A stretch of DNA of 12,599 nucleotides from Bifidobacterium breve. GTDB taxonomy: Bacteria > Actinomycetota > Thermoleophilia > Miltoncostaeales > Miltoncostaeaceae. The notes under the pieces were generated by a model. That model was not told the DNA's origin, searched no databases, and was given only the letters and a program-made list of their open reading frames with translations. The stretch spans positions 1-12,599 of the forward strand of contig CAMCOB010000032.1 in the NCBI GenBank assembly GCA_945876305.1, given 5' to 3'. Shown here piece after piece: positions 1 to 6,627 of this stretch (positions are counted from its first letter, which is position 1; each line of letters starts with the position of its first letter). The position numbers were made by a program, and so were the translations under genes.

Positions 1-1992
1 GAGGCGGTTGAGGGCTACGGCGGTATGAGCGAGCAGGCATTTCTTCGCCGCTTCTACTCCGACCGATCCGAACTTGAGGGCGTGGGCCTGCGCCTTGCCG
101 TTGAGCGCCCCAGCGACGATCCGTTTCAGGGCGATCTCTATGCGATGCCGCCCGAGAACTACTACCTGCCGCCCATCGAGTTCGACGAGGGCGAGCTGAG
201 CGCCCTGCACACCAGCCTGTATCTGCTGGAGGGGCAGTTCGCATATGCGGAGCCCCTGCGTCTCGCGCTGCAGCACCTCACCCTCGGTCGACCAAGCCCG
301 CTCGACGACCACGCTGCGCGCACCGTGGCCGTCAACCTGCTTGGCAGCCGCCACACCGCTGAGGTATCGAGCCACCTCATCAAGATCGAGTCGGCAATCA
401 GCCGTCGCAAGACCATCCGCTTCCGCTACTACTCGATTGGCCGCGACGACCGGTCCGATCGCGAAGTCGACCCGTATTCGCTGCTGTACATGGCCGGCAA
501 CTGGTACCTGGTGGGATTCGCGCACGACCGCGAGGAACTGCGCTGCTTCAGGCTGTCGCGCATCGAGGGCCGCATCACCTTCAAGACCCGCGCCGAGCAC
601 GACTTCCCGCCCCCCAGCGAAGTCGACCTCTCGCGGTACCGCGACCGCGCGCCGTGGCAGCTGGCCGACACCTCCCAGACCGCCGTCATCGAGATCTCGT
701 CCACCATCTCGTGGTGGGTTGACCAGATGTTCGGCGCCTACGGCGAATATGAGGAGCGACCGGACGGCACCGCGGTGTTCCGTACCGGCTACGGCGGCGA
801 GCGCGAGATCATCTCGTGGGTACTCGCCCTTGGGGCCGAGGCCGAGGTCATCGAGCCCGCGTCGCTGCGGGCCGCCGCGACCGACGCCCTCGAGACAGTG
901 CGCACACGCCACTCCGGCAAGCCCGGTCGCAAGAGGAAGGCGCTCCCCCGCACCGCCGACGAGACCTCGCCTGCGGATTCGCTGCCGGACGATCCGTCGG
1001 AGCGTGTGGTTCCCGTTGAGCGCATCTCGCGCCTGCTCGCCCTCATGACCCGTTTGCTCGCCGCGTGTGGTCGCTCGTATGAGGCCGACGTGGCGTGCAG
1101 CGAATTGCGAAGTGAGCTCAACCTCACCCAGGATGCCCTGGAAGAGGATCTCATCCTGCTGAACCTCATCAACTTCGGTGGCGGCTGCTACGCCCTGTTC
1201 GCTCAGGTGGAGGGCGATGTTGTGGTCGTGCAGAAGGAGGTCTACGGCGACCAGTTCGCGCGCCCCGCACGCCTCTCCCCGCTCGAGGCCAAGGCGCTGC
1301 TCTGGGCGCTCGACTTCGTGGGCGGGCGACTGCCGCTTGTCGCTGCGAAAGAACTCGCCTCCGCGCGCCGCAAAATCGAGTCGGCCGTGGGTCAGGAGTC
1401 CACCACGGGCGTGGAACTCGGACACGTGCAGACGGCCAGCGAGGCCGTTGGGGCCGCCATCACGCAGGCAGTGCGCCAGGAACGCCTCCTTGAGATTGAG
1501 TACTGGACCGAGTCGCGCGGAAAGATCACCGAGCGCACCATCGAGCCCCACATGCTCATGAACTCGCGTGATGCCTGGTATCTGGTTGCGCACTGCCGCC
1601 GTGCCGGCGAGCAGCGCACATTCCGACTCGACCGCATTCGTGCGGCAAGCGTCCTCGATGAGCATTTTGTGCGGCGCGCCGAGGTCGAAGCCGTGCCGTA
1701 TCAGCCGTGGGGATCGCCCTCGCACGGAGAGACCACCGCACAGAACGCATCGGTCTGGTTTGGCTCGAGCATTGCGCGCTGGCTCGCCGAGGAGCATCCA
1801 TCGGCAGACCGTTTCGCCGACCGCTCCATTCTCGCGCAGATCCCGTACGCCAGCGAAGAGTGGCTGGTGAAGGAGATCATCAAGCACGGTGGAGAGGCCG
1901 TGCTGTTTGAACCCGTCGCCCTTCGTGCCACGGTGGTTGAACACGCGGATCGCGTTCTTGCGCGCTACGCCGCAGCACCCGCACGCCGCTAG
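1..1992 (+). CDS. pafBC: Fused PafB-PafC-like regulator with two WYL domains (5' partial)
   Basis: Probable transcriptional regulator of the PafB/PafC family, which in actinobacteria activates RecA-independent DNA-damage genes. The frame is open to the left edge and already encodes conserved sequence (VEGYGG) before the ATG at 25, so that ATG is internal and the first winged helix-turn-helix lies mostly outside the window. Counting from that ATG: first WYL domain at about 115-185 with the WYL triplet at 160-162; WCX domain at about 218-295; a basic, proline-containing linker at 296-330; second helix-turn-helix at about 331-385; second WYL domain at about 478-545 (WYL at 518-520); second WCX domain to about 650. 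PafB and PafC are separate adjacent genes in Mycobacterium; a single-chain form is known in Arthrobacter. It converges on dprA with 7 bp between stop codons. WYL domains are thought to sense a nucleic-acid ligand. Confident of family; regulatory role is inferred. Confidence 0.88.
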   Translation, partial: EAVEGYGGMSEQAFLRRFYSDRSELEGVGLRLAVERPSDDPFQGDLYAMPPENYYLPPIEFDEGELSALHTSLYLLEGQFAYAEPLRLALQHLTLGRPSPLDDHAARTVAVNLLGSRHTAEVSSHLIKIESAISRRKTIRFRYYSIGRDDRSDREVDPYSLLYMAGNWYLVGFAHDREELRCFRLSRIEGRITFKTRAEHDFPPPSEVDLSRYRDRAPWQLADTSQTAVIEISSTISWWVDQMFGAYGEYEERPDGTAVFRTGYGGEREIISWVLALGAEAEVIEPASLRAAATDALETVRTRHSGKPGRKRKALPRTADETSPADSLPDDPSERVVPVERISRLLALMTRLLAACGRSYEADVACSELRSELNLTQDALEEDLILLNLINFGGGCYALFAQVEGDVVVVQKEVYGDQFARPARLSPLEAKALLWALDFVGGRLPLVAAKELASARRKIESAVGQESTTGVELGHVQTASEAVGAAITQAVRQERLLEIEYWTESRGKITERTIEPHMLMNSRDAWYLVAHCRRAGEQRTFRLDRIRAASVLDEHFVRRAEVEAVPYQPWGSPSHGETTAQNASVWFGSSIARWLAEEHPSADRFADRSILAQIPYASEEWLVKEIIKHGGEAVLFEPVALRATVVEHADRVLARYAAAPARR

Positions 1993-1999
1993 ACGCACG

Positions 2000-3109
2000 T
2001 CACCCTCCCTGGCGGCGAACCACCGCCCTGAACACCCCACCGGGCTCGCGCACGACCCGTCCGGAGATCTCCAGCGCCGCCAGCGCAGCCGCAACCGCCC
2101 CGGGCGGCATGTCTGTGAGCGTGGCGATGCGGTCCACCCCGCACGGCTCGCGCGCGATCAGGGCGAGCACCGCCCCGCCCGCCCCATCGCTGCCGAGTGG
2201 CGACTGCACATCGCGCCACCCCACGTGTGCCACTTCATTCACCACGTCATCGACCCCCTCGCACAGCGCCGCGCCCGCCCGAATGAGCGAGTTGCACCCA
2301 GCCGACATCTCAGCGCCCGGCCAGCCCGGAACCGCCAGCACGGTGGTTCCGTGCTCCATGGCAAAATCGGCCGTAATCAGTGCCCCCGACCGGCCTGCAG
2401 CCTCAACCACCACAACGGCATCGGCCAGGCCGGCCACGATCCGGTTGCGGGCGGGAAACCTCCAGGCTGCGGGAGACGTGCCGGGCCAGTACTCGCTGAG
2501 CACCGCGCCTGTCTCACAGATTCGCTGGGCCAACGTCAGGTGGCGCCGGGGGTGGATGTGGTCAACCGACGATCCAAGCACCGCCACCGTGACGCCCCCC
2601 GCATCGAGGGCGCCCTCGTGCGCAGCCCCGTCAATCCCCCGCGCGAGGCCGCTCACAATCACGGCTCCGCGCTCGGCCAGTCCTGCAGCGAGGTCGTGTG
2701 CAAACCGCCTGCCCGCTGCACTCGGACGACGGCTCCCGACAATGGCCACCGTTGGCCCCTCCTCCATGCAGGCAAGGGTGGGAATCACACAGCCCATGCC
2801 AAACAGCCCGAATGGAGGGTCAAAGATGCTCGAAAGACGCGCCGGATACACCTGCGAGGGCATCCCGACATGGGTCACACCAGCCGCGGCAAGCGCCTCG
2901 CGCGCTGACCCGGCGTGAAATGCCGCACGGCTCGCCGTCACGCGCGCCACCGCATCGGTATCAGCCCGCAGCCAGTGCGCGAGTTGCGCTGACGTGCCGC
3001 CCCACAGCGCCGCGGGTCCGCCGGCCGCGCGGGCAGCGCGCTGCAGGTCGCGCGACAGCGCATGCGCCATGCATGCCAGGCCCAGAGGCCAGTCCGCGCC
3101 CGGCATCAT
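2000..3109 (-). CDS. dprA: DNA processing protein DprA (Smf)
   Basis: DprA binds incoming single-stranded DNA and loads RecA on it during natural transformation; in non-competent bacteria it is a general recombination mediator. The 369-residue protein has a variable N-terminal region (1-115), a Rossmann-like DprA core with the GSR motif at 125-127, SGLARGID at 153-160 and FPARNR at 218-223, then a C-terminal winged-helix (DML1-like) domain at about 308-365. The start is the first of two tandem ATGs; it forms an ATGA overlap with the comM stop, so the two genes are very likely co-translated. Only a weak GGCGGG-like ribosome site lies upstream, consistent with coupling. Length and motifs look intact. 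Its 3' end faces the convergent pafBC gene 7 bp away and I see no convincing terminator between them. Confidence 0.95.
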   Translation of the reverse strand: MMPGADWPLGLACMAHALSRDLQRAARAAGGPAALWGGTSAQLAHWLRADTDAVARVTASRAAFHAGSAREALAAAGVTHVGMPSQVYPARLSSIFDPPFGLFGMGCVIPTLACMEEGPTVAIVGSRRPSAAGRRFAHDLAAGLAERGAVIVSGLARGIDGAAHEGALDAGGVTVAVLGSSVDHIHPRRHLTLAQRICETGAVLSEYWPGTSPAAWRFPARNRIVAGLADAVVVVEAAGRSGALITADFAMEHGTTVLAVPGWPGAEMSAGCNSLIRAGAALCEGVDDVVNEVAHVGWRDVQSPLGSDGAGGAVLALIAREPCGVDRIATLTDMPPGAVAAALAALEISGRVVREPGGVFRAVVRRQGG

Positions 3110-4572
3110 TCGAACCCGCCGGCACTGCGATAGCGGATGGCCTCCGCAAGGTGGGGAGGCAACACGAACTCGCTCGCCGCCAGATCGGCAATGGTGCGGG
3201 CCACCCTGATTACGCGGTCACACCCGCGTGCGGTGAGCCCCAGTCGATCGATCGCTGCCCCCAGCAGCAGGCGTCCCTCCCGGTCCAGATTGCTCGCCGC
3301 TCTGGCGCTGGCAGCCCCGAGCCGTGCGTTGGGAACCGACTGCCCGCGAGCCCGCTGCCACGCGCGGGCGGCCGCAACCCGCGCCCGCACCGCGCTGCTC
3401 GGCTCCCCCATCCCCCGTTCGGCCAACATCTCGTCGCGGTCGAGCCGTGGCATATCCACGCGCAGGTCGATGCGGTCGGCGATGGGGCCCGATACCCGTG
3501 CGCGATATGCCTCCGCGCGTCCGGGAGCACACGTGCACCGCCGCACAGAATCACCCGCATGACCACATGGGCACGGGTTTCCTGCGCACACCAGTAGCGG
3601 CTCGGCCGGAAAGCGCGCCGTGCCGAGGCTGCGCGAGATGTCAATGCAGCCCTCTTCCATTGGCTGCCGCAGCGCATCAAGCGCCGCAGCGGGAAACGCA
3701 CATACCTCGTCAAGAAACAGCACCCCCAGGTGGGCGAGGCTCACCTCCCCGGGGCGGGGCACGCGACCACCTCCCACCAACCCGGGTGCAGAGATTGTGT
3801 GGTGCGGTGCGCGAAATGGACGGGTGGTCACCAGCGCACGCCCGGCGGGCAGGAGGCCCGCAACCGAGTGGATGCGAGTGATCGCGATGGCCTCGGCCAC
3901 ATCCAGCGGCGGCATGATGCCCGGCAGCCGGCGCGCGAGCATGGTTTTGCCACCGCCTGGGGGGCCGATCATAAGAATGGAGTGGGCGCCCGCGGCCGCG
4001 ATCTCGAGTGCCCGGCGGGCGTCGGCCTGACCATGTACGTCGCGCAGATCCCCAAGACCCGCCGGCTCGGACTGGGCGATGAGCACGTCGGCGCCTCCCT
4101 GTACCCGCACAGGCTCATCCCGGTCCTCCAGCACATCGACCGCGTGGCGCAGAGTGCGCACCCCCAGGATCTCGATGCCCGGCACCAGCGACGCCTCGGC
4201 CGCATTTGCCTCGGGAACCACAAGGCGTCGCCATCCCCTGCGGGCTGCGTGCTCCGCCATCACCAATGCCCCGGGCACCGGTCGCAGGGCGCCGTCCAGG
4301 GCCAGTTCGCCCACGGCGCCCGTCGACGCCAACGCGCCGGGGCGTATCTGCCCCGATCCGCTCAGCAGGGCGAGCGCAATGGGCAGGTCGTACTGCGGCC
4401 CCGCCTTTCTCAGATCCGCTGGCGCGAGGTTGGCCACGATGCGAACGGGTGGCAGGTCAAATGCTTGGTTGATGACCCCCGACCGCACCCGCTCCCTGGC
4501 CTCCTGCACCGCGGTGTCCGGTAGCCCCACCACGCTGAATCCGGGGAGCCCCGGGCGCAGGTCAACCTCCAC
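3106..4572 (-). CDS. comM: YifB/ComM-family Mg-chelatase-like AAA+ ATPase
   Basis: ComM is a hexameric AAA+ helicase that promotes branch migration when transformed DNA recombines into the chromosome. Counted from the GTG at 4572 the protein has 488 residues: an N-terminal ChlI-fold domain with GLPGFSVVGLPDTAV near the start, Walker A GPPGGGKT at 203-210, Walker B VLFLDE at 284-289, a cysteine cluster (NPCPCGH at 332-338 and CTC at 346-348), and a C-terminal Mg-chelatase helical domain. GTG 4572 is the only standard start in the main frame before the upstream stop at 4654-4656, but it has no ribosome site and lies about 19 residues inside the conserved family N-terminus. The codons from 4629 to 4573 still encode that N-terminus (see separate entry). 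The gene overlaps dprA by 4 bp. Family call is firm; the 5' end is not. Confidence 0.93.
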   Translation of the reverse strand: MEVDLRPGLPGFSVVGLPDTAVQEARERVRSGVINQAFDLPPVRIVANLAPADLRKAGPQYDLPIALALLSGSGQIRPGALASTGAVGELALDGALRPVPGALVMAEHAARRGWRRLVVPEANAAEASLVPGIEILGVRTLRHAVDVLEDRDEPVRVQGGADVLIAQSEPAGLGDLRDVHGQADARRALEIAAAGAHSILMIGPPGGGKTMLARRLPGIMPPLDVAEAIAITRIHSVAGLLPAGRALVTTRPFRAPHHTISAPGLVGGGRVPRPGEVSLAHLGVLFLDEVCAFPAAALDALRQPMEEGCIDISRSLGTARFPAEPLLVCAGNPCPCGHAGDSVRRCTCAPGRAEAYRARVSGPIADRIDLRVDMPRLDRDEMLAERGMGEPSSAVRARVAAARAWQRARGQSVPNARLGAASARAASNLDREGRLLLGAAIDRLGLTARGCDRVIRVARTIADLAASEFVLPPHLAEAIRYRSAGGFE

Positions 4573-4640
4573 CTCGACGGTGGCGGTCTCGAGGCCGATG
4601 ACGGCCGGGCTGACGATTCGCGCAACGATGCAAAGAGCAT
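4573..4640 (-). other. In-frame comM N-terminal extension lacking a standard start codon
   Basis: Reading back from GTG 4572 in the comM frame, codons encode IVARIVSPAVIGLE followed by TATVEVE. This matches the expected ComM N-terminus (compare the remembered family pattern M-L-A-R-V-x-S-x-A-x-x-G-L-E). No ATG, GTG or TTG occurs in that frame before the stop at 4654-4656; ATC at 4629-4627 sits where Met would be expected. An ATG at 4640-4638 is in a neighbouring frame; one inserted base between it and the ATC would give a continuous N-terminus. Possible causes are a one-base deletion, a sequencing or assembly error, or a rare non-canonical start. Confidence 0.6.
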
Positions 4641-4659
4641 CGCGGCGAAACGCTCAGGG

Positions 4660-4671
4660 ATGGCGCGCCAT
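4660..4671. repeat. 12-bp perfect palindrome upstream of comM
   Basis: ATGGCGCGCCAT is a perfect inverted repeat with no spacer. It lies 20 bases upstream of the out-of-frame ATG at 4640 and 31 bases upstream of the ATC codon at 4629. It could be an operator half-site pair, or simply chance in GC-rich sequence. Confidence 0.3.
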
Positions 4672-4703
4672 TCGTGCCGGTTGGCGCAACGGGGGGTCAC
4701 GAT

Positions 4704-4730
4704 GGGCCCCGGGATCGCGCCCCGGGGCCC
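4704..4730 (-). terminator. Perfect GC-rich hairpin after sodA
   Basis: Arms GGGCCCCGGG (4704-4713) and CCCGGGGCCC (4721-4730) are perfect 10-bp complements around the 7-base loop ATCGCGC. The hairpin begins 14 bases after the sodA stop codon in the direction of its transcription. No run of T follows on the minus strand, so it resembles the tail-less terminators common in high-GC actinobacteria. It separates sodA from comM and implies that comM-dprA has its own promoter. Confidence 0.7.
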
Positions 4731-4744
4731 ACTTCACCACATCG

Positions 4745-5350
4745 TTAGAGCGCGGCCTCGTACTTAGACGCCACGGCGTCCCAATTCACCACATTCCACC
4801 AGGCGTCGAGGTACGCCGGACGCTTGTTCTGGTAGTTGAGGTAGTACGCGTGCTCCCACACGTCGATGCCGAGGATGGGGGTCTTCCCCTCCGCCAGCGG
4901 CGTGTCCTGGTTCGGGGTGCTCATCACCTCGAGCGCGCCGTTATTCACCACAAGCCACGACCAGCCGGATCCGAAGCGCTTGATGCCGCCCTCGTTGACC
5001 TTGGCCTTCAGGTCGTCCAGCGACCCGAAGGTGCTGTCGATGGCTGCGCCCAGTGCACCACCGGGTGCACCGCCGCCGTCCGGGCCCATGATCTCCCAGA
5101 AGAGCGTGTGGTTGTAGTGGCCACCGGCGTTGTTGCGCACCGCGCCGCGGATGTCCTCGGGAATCTGGTCGAGGCTGGTGACAACCTCCTCCACGGAGGC
5201 GTTCTCCCACGAGGTACCGGCAAGCGCCGCATTGGCGTTGTCGACGTATGCCTTGTGGTGGCGGTCGTGGTGGATCTCCATCGTGGTTGCGTCGATGTGG
5301 GGCTCAAGGGCGTTGAACGCGTACGTGAGCGGTGGGAGCTCGAAGGGCAT
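4745..5350 (-). CDS. sodA: Superoxide dismutase, Mn-type of the Fe/Mn family
   Basis: Cytoplasmic enzyme that dismutates superoxide to hydrogen peroxide and oxygen. The 201-residue protein is a normal length for the family. Metal ligands are visible at H27 (in MEIHHDRHH), H81 (in GGHYNHTLFW), D163 and H167 (in DVWEHAYYLNY). The GGH before the second ligand and NQDTPL at 147-152 are typical of Mn rather than Fe enzymes, although cambialistic use cannot be excluded. The frame continues upstream to another possible start, but ATG 5350 is chosen because GAGGAGG lies 4 bases before it and MPFELPPLTYAFNALEPHI matches the family N-terminus. The gene is monocistronic: a hairpin follows it and divergent yraN lies upstream. 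It is an unusual member of this neighbourhood, where comM normally follows yraN directly. Confidence 0.96.
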   Translation of the reverse strand: MPFELPPLTYAFNALEPHIDATTMEIHHDRHHKAYVDNANAALAGTSWENASVEEVVTSLDQIPEDIRGAVRNNAGGHYNHTLFWEIMGPDGGGAPGGALGAAIDSTFGSLDDLKAKVNEGGIKRFGSGWSWLVVNNGALEVMSTPNQDTPLAEGKTPILGIDVWEHAYYLNYQNKRPAYLDAWWNVVNWDAVASKYEAAL

Positions 5351-5498
5351 GCGGCCTCCTCGGAAGAGTTCGTGCTGATCCGGACCGGTGCAGTCTGTAC
5401 GACGGGCGCCCATGTTGCACGGGTATCGGCACGAAGTGGCACGGATTTCGCCACATTGCCCGCACCCCGCGTGCGTGACGACGGCGCACACTGTGGCA
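5351..5498. other. Divergent intergenic region between sodA and yraN
   Basis: This 148-bp gap is the largest non-coding interval and must hold the promoters for both sodA (minus) and yraN (plus). I see no convincing -10/-35 pair on either strand. GCACG occurs three times at 5417-5421, 5429-5433 and 5439-5443 (CGTGC on the sodA strand), 12 and 10 bases apart. This could be an operator array for a redox or metal regulator, but may equally be chance. Confidence 0.35.
5355..5361 (-). promoter_or_regulatory. Strong Shine-Dalgarno of sodA
   Basis: On the minus strand GAGGAGG is followed by CCGC and the ATG at 5350. It fixes the sodA start over the in-frame ATG further upstream, whose extra residues do not resemble the family. 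Confidence 0.75.
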
Positions 5499-5891
5499 AT
5501 GGACGACTACCGCGATCACGTACTGGGACGCGCTGGCGAGCGCGCGGCCGAACGATGGCTGATCAGACGCGGGTGGCGAATTCTTGCCACCCGGTGGCGC
5601 GGGGGCGGGGGCGAGATTGACATCGCTGCCGAGCGGCGCGGAATTCTGGCCACCTGCGAGGTGAAGACCCGTACCCGGTACGACCCCCACTCCCCGCCCA
5701 TCAGCACCGGGCAACGTGATCGTCTCGCCCGTGCCGCATTGGCGTATGTGGCACGACACCCTGAGTTCGCCGGCCACGCCATACGCCCCGACCTGATCGT
5801 GGTGGTACCCCGTGGCGCGGGGTGGGACATCACGCGCACAGAGGACATCACCCCCGAGCGCTACTCAAGCAGCGACGGCTCGTCGCCATAG
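5499..5891 (+). CDS. yraN: YraN/UPF0102-family nuclease-like protein
   Basis: Small protein of the UPF0102 family, predicted to have a PD-(D/E)XK endonuclease fold; the cellular role is not well established. The 130 residues carry the family pattern: LGRAGERAAERWLIRRGWRI at 9-28, GEID at 38-41, EVKTR at 54-58, then RPDLIVVVP at 97-105. The D of GEID and the E and K of EVK are the predicted catalytic residues. ATG 5499 is chosen because the family normally begins just before GRxGE; two in-frame ATGs further up (5388, 5412) would add residues with no family similarity. No clear ribosome site precedes it. It is transcribed opposite to all neighbours and its last 31 bases overlap the 3' end of convergent rnhB. 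In most actinobacteria yraN follows rnhB on the same strand, so this copy appears inverted. Confidence 0.88.
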   Translation: MDDYRDHVLGRAGERAAERWLIRRGWRILATRWRGGGGEIDIAAERRGILATCEVKTRTRYDPHSPPISTGQRDRLARAALAYVARHPEFAGHAIRPDLIVVVPRGAGWDITRTEDITPERYSSSDGSSP

Positions 5892-6520
5892 GCATCCGTA
5901 CGGAATGACAGTCGGTGCAGCGGGCTCGGACCATGGGCGCGCACGGCGTCTTTATGCGCGGTCGTGATGTACCCCACGTGCCCGTCGAACCCATATTGCG
6001 GGTACCGGGAGGCGGCCGGACCGCGCATCAGGCGATCACGGGTCTCCTTTGCGATTACCGATGCGGCCGCGATGGCCGCGCTGGTGGCGTCTCCCTTGAC
6101 GAGCCGCCGGTGCGGCGGGGCGTCAGGCCCCAGATCGAAGCCGTCCACCAGGGCCAGATCTGGTGCGGGAGCGATACCCCGCACCGCGCGTGCCATGGCG
6201 CTGATATTGGTGCGATGCAGGCCATGGGCGTCGATGGTGCGCGAGGTAGCCGAGATGATGACCACCTGCTCGGCATACATCATCACCGCCCCAACCAGCG
6301 CAGCACGTCGGCGCGGGCTGAGCCGCTTCGAGTCATTCAGCCCGGACAGGGCCTCCATGGCCGCCCTCGACATCGACCCGAGGTTGAGGCATACCGCCGC
6401 GGCTACAAGGGGCCCTGCCAGACACCCGCGCCCGGCCTCGTCAGCACCGACCACACGATCAACCCCCAGTTGCAGGTCGTGGTCGAGCAGCGGGGACAGT
6501 CTCGTGGCGAGCGGTCGCAT
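5861..6520 (-). CDS. rnhB: Ribonuclease HII
   Basis: Cleaves the RNA strand of RNA-DNA hybrids and removes single ribonucleotides from DNA. The 219-residue protein shows the four acidic catalytic residues in context: D27 and E28 in GADEAGRG, D126 in LVDG, and D144 in KGDATSAAIAAASVIAKETR. NDSKRLSPRRR at 62-72 and YPQYGFDGHVGY at 173-184 are also family hallmarks. ATG 6520 is the only usual start upstream of the catalytic motif, apart from a GTG at residue 23 that would remove most of the N-terminal strand. GGAGGT directly abuts the ATG, closer than the usual spacing. The last ten residues follow the conserved LHRLSF and are encoded where the gene overlaps yraN. It is separated from rplS by a terminator-like hairpin. 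Confidence 0.95.
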   Translation of the reverse strand: MRPLATRLSPLLDHDLQLGVDRVVGADEAGRGCLAGPLVAAAVCLNLGSMSRAAMEALSGLNDSKRLSPRRRAALVGAVMMYAEQVVIISATSRTIDAHGLHRTNISAMARAVRGIAPAPDLALVDGFDLGPDAPPHRRLVKGDATSAAIAAASVIAKETRDRLMRGPAASRYPQYGFDGHVGYITTAHKDAVRAHGPSPLHRLSFRTDAYGDEPSLLE

Positions 6521-6568
6521 ACCTCCACGCTACCGCCGGTGCGGGACATGAGTGGCCCCGGAAACATT

Positions 6569-6594
6569 GAGGGCCCGCACAACGGCGGGCCCTC
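6569..6594 (-). terminator. Perfect hairpin after rplS, end of the smc-rplS block
   Basis: Arms GAGGGCCCGC (6569-6578) and GCGGGCCCTC (6585-6594) are perfect 10-bp complements with the 6-base loop ACAACG. In the minus direction it lies 33 bases after the rplS stop, preceded by TTTTCC and followed by AATGTTTCC, a weak U-rich tail. A smaller hairpin (GCGGC/GCCGC, 6607-6620) lies between it and the stop. It probably ends the ribosomal operon and places rnhB under another promoter. Confidence 0.75.
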
Positions 6595-6627
6595 GGAAAA
6601 GCGAATGCGGCATACGCCGCGGGCGGA

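Noticed and set aside
2011..2027. Small inverted repeat GGCGG/CCGCC near the convergent pafBC and dprA stops, as a bidirectional terminator.
   Set aside because: The stem is only 5 bp, lies within dprA coding sequence and has no T-rich tail; such repeats are common in this GC-rich DNA.
2109..4524. Long plus-strand open frames opposite dprA and comM (for example 2109-2918 and 3730-4524).
   Set aside because: They are antisense shadows created by strong third-position GC bias. The products are low-complexity, rich in Arg, Pro and Ala, and show no domain pattern.
4632..4640. Programmed -1 frameshift from ATG 4640 into the comM frame at CTC-TTT.
   Set aside because: The bases do not form a standard slippery heptamer, and no downstream stimulatory structure was seen; a one-base deletion or sequence error is simpler.
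5351..5491. Longer start for sodA at 5491.
   Set aside because: The strong GAGGAGG site and the family N-terminus both point to ATG 5350; the added residues look like translated non-coding DNA.
5388..5498. Longer start for yraN at ATG 5388 or 5412.
   Set aside because: The extra 29-37 residues are rich in Cys, His and Arg with no family similarity, and would fill most of the sodA promoter region.
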